From: Undaria pinnatifida
Taxonomy: Eukaryota > Sar > Phaeophyceae > Laminariales > Alariaceae
DNA length: 64,000 bases
NCBI GenBank assembly: GCA_012845835.1
Contig: JABAKD010000024.1
Coordinates: 6,288,578-6,352,577 of the forward strand
Direction of reading: 5' to 3'
The position numbers were made by a program, and so were the translations under genes. Below the pieces are notes generated by a model that did no database searches, was not told the origin of the DNA, and saw only the letters and a program-made list of their open reading frames with translations. Positions 54,650 through 64,000 of the stretch are shown here, piece by piece (position 1 is the stretch's first letter; each line of letters starts with the position of its first letter).

Positions 54650-55400
54650 CCACGCGATGCTCACGGATTGCCTATGGGATGCCCATGGAATGCCCATGGA
54701 ATTCCCATGGGTTGGTGGTGATGGTCCATGGGTGGCCCACGGGTTGGCCACGCGATGCACCTGGATTGCCCCTGGGAGGTTCTCGGGGTGTCCGTGGGAT
54801 ACCGTTGGGGTGCCCATGGGATGTCCAAACGTTTTGCTGGTACTAGACCACGGGTTCATTGGTCACCCACGGTTGACCCATGGGTCACCCACGGCCAGCA
54901 TTTGGTTTCGCCCATCGATCATCCACGGATAGTCCATGTGTCACGCCCGGGATGGCCCATGCGCCACCCATGGTTAGCCCTTGTGTATCCCATGGATCAC
55001 CAGCGGGTAGGGCATGGGTGACCACCGGTTAGCGCGTGAGTCACCCACGGCTAGCCCATGGGTTGCTCATGGGTCACTCATGGTCCCACAGCTATCCCAT
55101 CTTGGGGCATCCGCGGATGACCTATGAGCTGTCCATGTGTGACACCCGTGGGCCACCCATGGGTTGCCCAAGGGTCGCCCACGGGTTGCCGACTACTTTG
55201 GTGTGTTAGGCCATGAGTCATCCATGGTCCGCCCATGCGTCATGCATAAGTTAGAGGTGGCGCGGCAATCCATGGTTGGGGACCTTGTTCATTTTTGGTT
55301 GTGGCGCGCGGGTCACCCATGAATCAATCATGACTTACAGGTGGTAGCCCATGGGTCGCCTATGGGTCACCCGCTGTCTGGAGGTTAGCCCAGAGCCATT
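54650..55400. repeat. CCATGG-rich degenerate array, part 2
   Basis: Period about 23-25 bp: CCCATGGGTCACCCACGGCT, AGCCCATGGGTTGC. Open frames through it (for example 54630-54932) encode HG/TH/PW-rich peptides and are judged compositional. Confidence 0.85.
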
Positions 55401-55404
55401 CTAT

Positions 55405-55645
55405 GGTAGCTCCCCCAACGTTTCTTTAACAAAATCGCCGGATTCAAAACCAGCTCCCTATCGTATCTCCTGAAATATGGTGTCCCTCGACACCTCGACG
55501 TCATCGATTGATCGACCTTTGCACGCAAGAAAATATATGGATACTTTGTTTTCAATAGTATCCTTCCTTGTATCGAGCAACCATGAAACGTCCGTTAATG
55601 AAAATCGCTGGTTTTCGGGGAGGGCTGTCGTAGAATCAGTCCCCA
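55405..55645 (-). mobile_element. Family H element, inverted copy inside the array
   Basis: GGTAGCTCCCCCAACGTTTC, AAAACCAGCTCCCTATCGTA, AGTATCCTTCCTTGTATCGA and AACCATGAAACGTCCGTTAA are the reverse complement of 50578-50845. It splits array parts 2 and 3. Confidence 0.75.
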
Positions 55646-55649
55646 TGAG

Positions 55650-56175
55650 TTCTGTACTCTTAGCCCATGGGTCACCCACATGGGTCACCCATGGCTGACT
55701 GATACACCATAGGTCCCCAACGGGGCACCCATGACTTAGTGGTCCTAGTCTACCGGTCCCCATGGGCCATTCACGGCCCCACGGTTAGGCTATGAGTCAC
55801 CCATGTGCCATGGGTCACCCACGGATGTTCACTCATGGGTTTGTTGTGTTTTGCCCCATGCTTCACCCTTGTGTCACTCACGGTCCCACGGTGTGTCTGG
55901 TCAATGGTTCACCCACGGCTAGCGTATGGGTCAGCCATGGTTAGTCTATGGGTCGCCCAGGGTTCGTCCATGGGTCACCTATGCGTCGCTCATGGATCAC
56001 CCGTGGGCCACCCATGACTTCGTGATACTACCCCATAGGCTACCCACGGGTAGCCCATGACTCGACCATGGGCTACCCACGGTACCACGGCTGGGCCTTC
56101 GGCCAATCGCGGATAGTCTGTGGGTCGCCCTTGGGTGTTCCATGGGAGTCCCATCGGTGGCCCATGGAAGGCGAA
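55650..56175. repeat. CCATGG-rich degenerate array, part 3
   Basis: CCCATGGGTCACCCACATGG to CCCATGGAAGGCG, the same unit type as parts 1 and 2. Confidence 0.85.
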
Positions 56176-56259
56176 AATATAAGCTGGAAATATCGAAAAA
56201 TAGCACATATCACGCAGTTGCAAAACACTGAGTGCAGTACAGTCGTTGTTCCGAATTAG

Positions 56260-57240
56260 TGCAGAGCCTTACCAGATAACACTACCGGCGCTAACGCGAG
56301 ACCCCGAACTACCATTGAGTATTGCTGTACTCTGAAAGACCAGGTTGTGGCAAGTAAATTCCACCGCACTAACGCAGGGAGCCTCATAAATGGGTGCCGC
56401 ATCAACACGGACCCACCGCTGCATCGACAATTCAATCGGTTGAATTCACAGCCCGAGTGTCCGGAATGATTTCGTAGAAATACAAGGGGTACCGAGCCAT
56501 GCGTTCGACTGGCTAAACTTAGCGGTGAAATGGTGGCATATCTCCTTCCGTAGCCTGCGTCAGTGGTCGATGAGATGAAATATACTGTGAATGAGGTGGA
56601 GGGTGTAAGGGAGGAAGTTGAAAAGGTAAAGAGTTGGGACATGGAGACGGGAGATGATGAGGCGCAGGATGAGTGCTGCAGTCACCGCCGGCACCACCCC
56701 GTGCTCGGCTGCGTTCCCACAATGATGAAGGCGACGGGGGAAGGGGATCCTGGACGGCCAAGAGATTGCTCTGCGGTTTGGTTGTGAAACTGAATTATTA
56801 ATACAAGTGTCATATCCATCGAGCTGCGTGGGAACGTGAGTTGCCCAGCCTAGTAACGTGGGGGAATGAGCTGGAATCGGCACGAGGTACCTGGTTACGG
56901 TGAAGGACGCCGAGAGGCACGGGCACTTGGCTGGTGAAGGCTACCCCCCGTTCTGACCACGATAAGACCCTCTGTTTTCGTTTTCGGTTTATATTTGTAC
57001 TCGTTCTGAGTATAGCAGCGTAGCAATCGTAACTATTTGCTTTAATGCGAAGTAGAGGCACCTAGCACAAACAATTCTTCGTCCCATGTTCTTACCATGC
57101 TCTTCATGCGTATAATCGTGCGTAAAATACGCCGGAAGTAAAGAGAAGAAAATGAATTACCCATCTTGGAGAAATATGATGCTGTGTACGAATGATGACT
57201 GATGGCTGCCTTACGTAACGCTGGCTTATGGCGGTCGTAT
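56260..57240. other. No gene recognised
   Basis: Minus frames up to 128 codons (56256-56642) show no motif. Confidence 0.4.
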
Positions 57241-57249
57241 TTTCCAGGT

Positions 57250-57530
57250 ATATATTATAAAAATTAAAATACACTCCAGCTGTGAGATCGAATATTTTGT
57301 CGAAACTCATGTTTGAAAGCTGTATGTGATACTCCGATCGCGCGTATTACGGGTTGTGTGTCCTCACTTAGGGTATAGGTCGGCGACTCCCCTTGCAACT
57401 ACAGTGTAGCAATCAGGGTCAACAAGGTGATGTTAGGCAGTCTGTGCGCGGAAACTATAAAACCGTTTCTCAGGGGGACAAAATCTGACAGCTGCGGAAG
57501 GAAATGCATCAGTTTATCAAGTGAATACTG
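57250..57530 (+). mobile_element. Family G interspersed repeat, copy 3
   Basis: GCTGTGAGATCGAATATTTT, ATACTCCGATCGCGCGTATT, ATAGGTCGGCGACTCCCCTT and GCGCGGAAACTATAAAACCG match copy 1. Confidence 0.8.
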
Positions 57531-57534
57531 TAAG

Positions 57535-58570
57535 CCGAATAACCGGTGAGGGGAGGGCGGAGTTTTTAAGGACGTGGGGGCCTGGTTTTGATCTAAAGGG
57601 GGGAGGGAGGGGGGGAGGGGGGGGAGGGGACGGGTGGGGCAGGTCAATTTGTGCGTGGAAACTATAAATCCTTCTTGTGGGGGAGGGGGGGGGGATATGT
57701 GCCCAGGGAGGCGGGGGGCGGGGGGAGGGGGGTTCAGGTCGCATAGATATAGGGGTTTGCTATACGTGTGGTGCTAGTTCTAGGCGATGGTGCGGGTGGT
57801 GGGGAAGAAGGGGGCGTTAGGGGCGGGGGTGGGTGGGAATTGCAGCAGCGGCATGGACGGCTCTAAAACAATGACGAGGCGATATCCAGGGCGTGGAAGT
57901 GTTTATTACTCTGGCGGATTTCGATATTATTAGGTGGGGTTTTTAAGCAAGAGAAAGCGAGGAAAAAAAAGGGGGAAGGGGAAGGGTTTCCAAGAGGTTT
58001 AGGTCATATACAATATTTAAATACACTCCAGCTATGAGATCAAGGATTTGGTCGACACTGATCTTCGCAACATTGTGTGTGATTCTCCGATCGCGCGTGT
58101 TGATCACATATGTAGGGGCTTGCTATACGCGCGGTGCTGGGTCTAGGCGATCGTGCGGGGTGTGGGGAGGGAGGGGGCGTTGGAGGGGGGGAGGGGGGAT
58201 GAATGAAAGCTACGTCATGGATGGCTGGAAATATAATGACGTGATATCAATTGCTTAGAAGTGTTTATTACTCTGGCTGATTTCGATTGTAAGTGGGGCG
58301 TTTGAACGAACTGGGCGGGGAACAAAAGGGAGGGCGGGGGCGGGGCGGAGGGCGGAGATGAGTTGGAGCTACGGCATGGATGGCTAGATTGATAATGAGA
58401 TTATATCAGCTGGCTGGTAGTGTTTACTAATCTGGTAGATTTTGATTTCAGGTGGGGCGTTTGAACAAGAGGGATCGGGGGGCGGGGGCGGGGGGGCGAG
58501 CATTTCAATATGTGCGCGGAAACTATAGACCTAAACCCTTAAAGGGGACGAATGTGACGGTTGCAGCAAG
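57535..58570 (+). repeat. G-rich repeats with partial family G copies
   Basis: Three or four imperfect units of 190-250 bp near 57640-57940, 58090-58310 and 58330-58480 share TATACGTGTGGTGCTAGTTC, GAAGTGTTTATTACTCTGGC and GATTTCGAT, separated by long G runs. Fragments of family G (ACACTCCAGCTATGAGATCA; GCGCGGAAACTATAGACC) lie within. Confidence 0.6.
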
Positions 58571-58579
58571 AAGACGCCC

Positions 58580-59700
58580 CTTTATATCACCCGCCTGGTA
58601 ATGTTTATTATTATGGAAGGTTTGATGTTACATGTAGTATGCAACCCAGTTCTTAGGTGTTGTAGTAAATAACGTGTTAAAAGCTTCATAATTTGTTACT
58701 GTATATGTATCGAAAGATAGAGTATTTCAATCGATAGGTACAACCATGTAGACACCATTATTTTCTGACATCGCTAATTATAAGAAAGAGATACATATTG
58801 TTAAATACAACAGGCGAGGTGGTGTGGTCATGCAATGTCACCGCCATTGAGAACGAAAGGGAGAAATGCGAATCGTTACGAGTGTTTTGAAAGGAACGCT
58901 TAGTGTACACGCGCTCAATTACGTTACTTCGTTAGTCACACTGCGTAAGGCATAGATTGGGAGGCGATCATGCAGACGGTATGTACGGAATACCTTACGT
59001 AATACTTCGAAGTAAGTTGGTAGTGCGGTTTACCGCAATTTTAACATATTTGTCTGTCGTACCCCCTTTTCACATTGTTATTGTCTCACATATACGATTT
59101 TACGCCTATGATTTTTGCCGTGCCGATGTGGGGCTCAGGGGTCGCCAACTCAAAGCACAGATATACATCTTACAAATAAATATACCAAGCGAGGTGACGT
59201 GGGCATGCGATGTCAGCACTATTGAACGCGAGGGTGACTTTACTTTGTTAGGCATGTGCTACTGCGTTTGGTAGAGGTTTTCAGGCGATCATGCAAACGG
59301 CCGGAGGCACGAAATACCCTGCGTAATAGGTTGGCAGTAGTGTGGTCTACCGCAGTGGTATATATACGGCAGTTTAGACCCTGTTTTTTTTGCAATCAAC
59401 CACTTGATTCCCGACCGAGCAGGTCGGCGAGGTTTGGTTTCTGAGAATTTTTACGCGTTGGGTACGTTAGCAATGAATGGGTAGAATGATTTTTTGGGGC
59501 TGGTCGCACCGTTGCGCAGAAGAAGACGATTGACGGTGGTATTTATTTTATAGGAGTACAGTGTACTTCCGGGATAGCAAAATTTCAACCTCACGGAAAC
59601 CCCACAACAGTAGTGCAACTATTTCCACCTGGAAATACACCGCGTGAATACGGAATAAGGCGGTAAATAGAGCATAACCCATTTATCACAAGACAATACG
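58580..59700. repeat. ~300 bp tandem pair, otherwise no gene
   Basis: GGCGATCATGCAGACGGTAT, then CCTTACGTAATACTTCG and TTACCGC (58963-59036), is repeated as GGCGATCATGCAAACGGCCG, then CCTGCGTAATAGG and CTACCGC (59283-59352). The spacing is about 320 bp. No coding region is supported. Confidence 0.5.
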
Positions 59701-60145
59701 AAAGGTGCCCCTGCTAAAAGCCGAGGTGATGGAGACCCTGCTGTACGGGTGTGACTTGGACGCTCGGCCAGGAGCACTTCGCTGAGCTCTCAATGGCACA
59801 CCACAACCTCCTCCAGACGACCATTGGCTTCAAACGCCGACAACGCACCGACCACACCTCATGTCGTACGCCAAGGCTCTCAAGAAGGCACAAGTGTGGA
59901 AGGATTCAGACGACCATCCGAAAATGACTCTTCCTCTTTGCGGGGACCATACAGTGGGCATCCAATGAGCGGCTGGCTAATCGCGTGACGTCCGAGACGA
60001 TGGCTGGTGGGGAAAACCCGGGACCAGGCCTACCGAAAAATAACTGGGCACACCGCCTAGCAGACGACATGAGGGTATTCCAAGCCACCGAGAGGTCTAC
60101 GGATAGCTCCCTTTTGCCGTTCGGAGTACAGGCGGTTTGATAATA
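59700..60145 (+). pseudogene. 3' fragment of a second LINE reverse transcriptase
   Basis: With frameshifts it reads LLKAEVMETLLYGCD (the METLLYGC phrase typical of LINE thumb regions), HFAELSMAHHNLLQT, FKRRQRTDHTSCRT-like and RLFLFAGTIQWASNERLANR, then ENPGPGLPKNNW. No catalytic motif remains. The relic is diverged from the 9.8 kb LINE. Confidence 0.7.
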
Positions 60146-60429
60146 ATAGCTGAGGGCGGGTGAGAAGAGTGGGCCCACGCAGCATTCGACGCCATGAGCA
60201 GCGACAAGGGGACACCGGGGGGGAGGGGGGGGGGCAGCGGTACTGATATATAGCTGTCGACGAATGCAAGAACAGTGTGGCATGTCGTGTGGCAGTACCG
60301 GTTTGACTAATACGTGGAACGTGTGCTACTATATATAGCCGTGAACCCTACAGTACGGTATATTTTTGCGTTGTTCGTTTTCGTTAATAAGCCCAATCAA
60401 TGGGGGGAGCGCGAAAGCGGCAGCAATGG

Positions 60430-60692
60430 CGCGTGTAGTCTTGCTTGTTTGTTTTGTCCTTTTTGCCTTGTTTCTCTGTTTGTTCTCTTATATTGGCTCC
60501 CCGCCGGCTTTATGCCGGTGTTTTCTTCCTCTTCTTCGTGGTGGTTCGGACGTGCAAGACTGCTATCTGTTATTCTTCAGCATGTATGTTTTTCCTGCAG
60601 CCATTCCGATCTTCTTGCATCACATTCTTCAAAACTCCTGTCGGCGTTCCCCCCCTCTTTTCGTGCTTTTTATATTATTATGTTGACTGATT
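60430..60692 (+). repeat. Family M repeat, direct arm
   Basis: TCTTCTTGCATCACATTCTT, CAAAACTCCTGTCGGCG and neighbouring T-rich phrases are mirrored at 61310-61560. Both translate to FLHHILQN(S/T)CR in the same relative frame, so an old coding origin is possible. Confidence 0.6.
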
Positions 60693-60694
60693 GT

Positions 60695-60945
60695 ACGATA
60701 GCCCTCCCCCAAAAACCAACGATTTTCTATAACGAACGTTTCACGGCTGCTCCACACGAGGAAGGGTGCCACGAGTTCTAAGAGCATCCTCAAATATTTT
60801 CTTGTTTGCGAAGGTCCATCGCACGATGACGTCGGGGTGGTGAGGGGCATTGCTCTTCAGTAAATACGGCCGGGAGCTGGTTTCCGGAGATTTCATTGAA
60901 GAAAAGTTGGGGGCTACCGTCGAACGACTCTGTTTCTTATCTTTA
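60695..60945 (+). mobile_element. Family H element, copy 3
   Basis: AACGAACGTTTCACGGCTGC, CACGAGGAAGGGTGCCACGA, GATGACGTCGGGGTGGTGAG and ACGGCCGGGAGCTGGTTTCC match 50578-50845. Confidence 0.75.
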
Positions 60946-61019
60946 CGGTCTGGCTTGTCAGTTGCTTTGTCGTGTTCTGGTACCCGGTACGATAGCATTT
61001 CACTTGTTGTACCTTGATT

Positions 61020-61260
61020 AATCATGAATTGCGAAGTGTGTGTGTTTTTTCTGTCTGTCTCTGACCACATAACGTGTATCTCTCTAGGATGAATAGTCAG
61101 CACGGACACTGGGTGTACTGATTGTGTGGGTGTTGTACTCACATTAAACAGTTCATTCTACCCAACGACATCAGTACGCCCAGGGTCCGTGCTGATTCCT
61201 CATCCTAGATGAATACAAATTCTGTGGTCACGGAGTGTGACACAGAGTAAACCAAACAGT
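61020..61260. repeat. Fold-back element (family I)
   Basis: The left arm (about 61030-61125, with CTAGGATGAATAGTCAGCAC and GGACACTGGGTGTACTGAT) and the right arm (about 61165-61250, with ATCAGTACGCCCAGGGTCCG and TGCTGATTCCTCATCCTAG) are inverted over some 90-100 bp, around a loop of about 40 bp. Confidence 0.75.
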
Positions 61261-61309
61261 CGCAATTCATCAAGGTAAAGCAAGTGAAGTGCTAGCGTAC
61301 CGGGTACGA

Positions 61310-61560
61310 GAACATATTAAAACAAGCCAGGCCATGTAAAAAGAGAAACAAGGAAAAAAGAAAAATACAAACGACAGGTGTTCTGAAGAATGTGATGCAA
61401 GAAGAAGAGCGGAAAAAGTAGAAAAGGCTGCAAGCGCAACACCATACGTGCTGAAAAGGAACAACAGATACCTGTTGCACGGACAAAACAACAAGAAGAT
61501 AACTTCTTCTGTTGTTGCATGGACAAACAACACAGAGAAGATAACTAAACTGTTGTTTAA
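61310..61560 (-). repeat. Family M repeat, inverted arm
   Basis: ACGACAGGTGTTCTGAAGAA and TGTGATGCAAGAAGAAGAGC are the reverse complement of the direct arm at 60430-60692. Confidence 0.6.
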
Positions 61561-61769
61561 AGGAGTAGTACTCCGAGTGGGGGATGCGTGGTGGGTCGGT
61601 GTTGGTAAGCGTGCTCCTCATGGGTCTCGGGGTCTTTGGTTGGTCTCTCCTCATGCCTCGCTGAATAGACTCAGAACCGTTTATGCATTGTTTCCCTGCA
61701 TAGAATACTAGAAGACAGACAACATAACATGGCTGCAGGGTAGCGCAGGGTAGCGCAGGGTGTGTTTGT

Positions 61770-61880
61770 GTTCTTCACATTAAACCGTTCTTCTACTCGT
61801 CGACATCCAGCACACCCAGTGTCCGTACTGATTCTTCACCCTAGAAAGACCAGCTCTGTGGTCACAAGCTACGACACAGA
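61770..61880 (-). repeat. Solo arm of fold-back family I
   Basis: CAGCACACCCAGTGTCCGTA, CTGATTCTTCACCCTAG and GTGGTCACAAGC match the right arm of 61020-61260. Confidence 0.6.
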
Positions 61881-61984
61881 GATAATGCATCGTAATGCAT
61901 TCGACAACGCAATGTCATGCCCTAGTACTGGGTACGACAGGCACAACATACATACGTCAGCAACAGAAATACATTGGAAGAGAG

Positions 61985-62180
61985 AATACGAAATAAACAA
62001 AAACAAAAAACAAAAACAAAATAATAATAAGAAAACATATAAAACAAAGATAAAAATAAAACAAAAATGAAACAAACAAAATGAGGGGGAAATCGAAGAA
62101 ACAACCCAACCGGAAAGGAGAGCCGAAGCTCGGAAAAGAAACATAATAAAAATAAAATAAAATAAAGTAAGGTAAAACCA
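61985..62180. repeat. A-rich simple repeats
   Basis: AAACAAAAACAAAAAACAAA and AAATAAAATAAAATAAAG runs. Long minus-strand frames here encode Phe/Leu-rich peptides and are compositional. Confidence 0.8.
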
Positions 62181-62184
62181 AAAT

Positions 62185-63235
62185 AAGATAATCCGAACAC
62201 GAGCCAAAAACCAGGGTAGAGCAGGGTAGTGAGATGAAGGGCGTCATGCTAGTCCCATCATCGTCACCTACTTTACCGCCCATCTATGATGTTCTTGACG
62301 TGAATGTGACATGTAATATCACGTGGTTTCGCCTCAACCATGACATGTGTCATGCTTTCACATCGAATCTATAAACTATCCTTCTACGGAGGGCACTCCA
62401 TTACATTTGGCCACCCTGAATAGTCGTAGATGCAGATCACCTAGCAATCAAAGGATGTCGACAAAACATTCAGAATTGGAAAGGAGATCGAAGATGCGGC
62501 TATTTGCAACAAGCGAAATGAGGCTACAGTTTCCCCCACACCTTGTAATATTGAGGCATACATGCTTCATTGCAAGATATACAACCCTATGATGGAGCTC
62601 ACAACCGTGAGAGCTCGAGAAAGGGTAGGTACCTACGGTATACCAGTAGCAATCGGCCTACGAAAACACGAAGAGCGCGGTCACTGAGCGCAAGGATGCG
62701 AAGGGAGCCAAAGAGGAAGGTATAGACAGACGCGGAATCAATGTCAAAAGGCAAGAAGGGAACACGTGTCACGCTGTGAAAGCCAGACAATTTTATGGCC
62801 AGCACACGTGGTGTGCTTGTGTTCTTCGCACGAAACTGATAGTTATATTTTCGTATTGATGTTGTGCTTTCATTAATACCGTACGACGAGATTGTAGTTT
62901 GGCTGTGGGCAAAAATGGTTGATGACGCACGTGTTCTATGACAGAAAATTACATTACCTATGTAGCAAGGATGCGTATTTCCTCACCTCGAACCCAAAAA
63001 TATCCGGGAAACAGTTTTTTTCAGCTTTTAATTTTCCTGACCTAATCCCTTGTTTTCTCTCATTCCAGGAAAAAAGGCGTCATTTGGGGGGGGACAATAA
63101 TTATCATCTCCTGGTGGTCCATGAACCACGCTCGAATACACAATTCATCCAGGCCTCTTGACAGCCATTTTCAGTCATTTACACTCTTCACAGTGGCGTT
63201 AGGTAGAAAGAACGGTATCATGTGAAGACAACAAC
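62185..63235. other. No gene recognised
   Basis: Nothing coding or repetitive is identified. Confidence 0.4.
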
Positions 63236-63247
63236 GACAGCAGTACG

Positions 63248-63365
63248 GCTGCGAAAGCAACTGAGTTAAATCGACACACGACGCGTATGAAAATACGCGG
63301 AAGTGTGGTGAGCTAAAGCTTTATTTTTCCCCATCCGCCGGAGGATAAAAAAAAAAAAAAAAAAA
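63248..63365 (+). mobile_element. Short poly(A)-tailed retroelement, copy 3
   Basis: Flanked by a perfect 12 bp target-site duplication GACAGCAGTACG (63236-63247 and 63366-63377). The body keeps CTGAGTTAAATCGACACACG, the hairpin CGCGTAT, GAAA, ATACGCG (seven Watson-Crick pairs), GTGTGGTGAGCTAAAG and ATCCGCCGGAGGAT, then 18 or more A. Confidence 0.9.
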
Positions 63366-63379
63366 GACAGCAGTACGAA

Positions 63380-64000
63380 GTATTGGCAGGGCAGAATACG
63401 AGGGCCTGATTGAATATATCGGTTTTATTATTAATATTCGTAGTTGATGTTGCACTTGTTCATGCCCTCGATGTTTGTGTCCTGCAGTCGTCCATCGAAT
63501 AGTATTGGAAAACCACTGCTTCTCTTTAGTGCTGGCAGTGATCTCTGATGTACGAATATACTGAGTACGTATTATTATGTTGCGAGGGAAATCAGCAATA
63601 CGAAGTACAAAGCAGGACGCGAGCGGCCACAGCAGAGCGCTGCTGCGCAGTAGTAGTAGGCTTGTAGCGCTTGCGACCGTATCCGCGACTGTAAACCTAA
63701 ACAAACATGGACGCCTCAACGAAATGCCAGCGCCCCAGCTGCATCTCCGCCGAGTTCACGCGTTCCATTTGAATATGACACCTCGCATAATTATAAAATT
63801 ATTTTATTGTATTCCTTCCATGACCTCGTTCGCCATGACTCCTCTCGGTCACATGGTTGGGCGTGAAGGCAACCAGTGTATCACTAATCAAAGAATGCGG
63901 GCAGTGTTTCAAGTAGTGATCGGTACTGTTTCAGTTCAAACAGAGACATTTGTTGCACGAAATGCTTGCGCGCTCTACACTTGGGGTACCCGCTGTGCTC
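63380..64000. other. No gene recognised
   Basis: Nothing identified before the window ends. Confidence 0.4.

Noticed and set aside
53594-56223. Several 70-130 codon frames rich in HG, TH and PW within the CCATGG array
   Set aside because: They follow the repeat unit and occur in several frames and on both strands.
61869-62283. Minus frames rich in Phe, Leu and Tyr resembling membrane proteins
   Set aside because: They are generated by A-rich simple repeats on the plus strand.

Overview
The window is repeat-dense nuclear DNA from a eukaryote. It has spliceosomal GT-AG introns with pyrimidine-rich acceptors, very low gene density, many short interspersed elements with terminal inverted repeats (TIRs), tandem satellites, long G/C homopolymers and decayed retrotransposons. 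The intron-rich genes, the crypton-like tyrosine recombinase and the repeat style would fit a large-genome stramenopile such as a brown alga. That placement is an inference; nothing seen here fixes the species.

Two host genes can be reconstructed exon by exon. The first, on the minus strand (4079-6760), has three phase-0 exons encoding a 456-residue 2-oxoglutarate/Fe(II) prolyl 4-hydroxylase-type dioxygenase; one MITE sits in its first intron and another ends two bases past its stop codon. The second, on the plus strand (29838-40589), has six exons with matching phases and encodes a 339-residue RPC4/POLR3D-like subunit of RNA polymerase III. It is spread over 10.8 kb because its introns are filled with microsatellites and interspersed elements, and its 3' half carries relics of its own exons. 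A third possible gene is a 436-codon open frame on the minus strand at 48645-49955, with no recognised family.

Layout: 1-4.1 kb, interspersed elements (families A, B, D, J); 4.1-6.8 kb, dioxygenase gene; 6.8-8.8 kb, G-rich and family A/J repeats; 8.9-12 kb, a ~185 bp satellite broken by a LINE relic; 14.5-16.4 kb, a dispersed-period satellite; 16.4-18.0 kb, degenerate tyrosine recombinase; 18.2-19.9 kb, family C and B elements; 20-29.8 kb, mixed repeats; 29.8-40.6 kb, RPC4 gene; 41-48 kb, family A, G and short retroelement insertions plus two adjoining minisatellites; 48.6-50.0 kb, unrecognised open frame; 53.7-56.2 kb, a CCATGG-rich degenerate array; 57-64 kb, family G/H repeats, a second LINE relic, inverted repeats and another short retroelement copy.

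The strongest unusual signals are: (i) a short poly(A)-tailed element present three times, each copy with its own target-site duplication and a conserved GNRA-type hairpin; (ii) partial tandem copies of RPC4 exons inside and just after the gene; (iii) MITEs abutting the splice donor and stop codon of the dioxygenase gene; (iv) the CCATGG-rich array. Family letters A-M are labels used only in this report.
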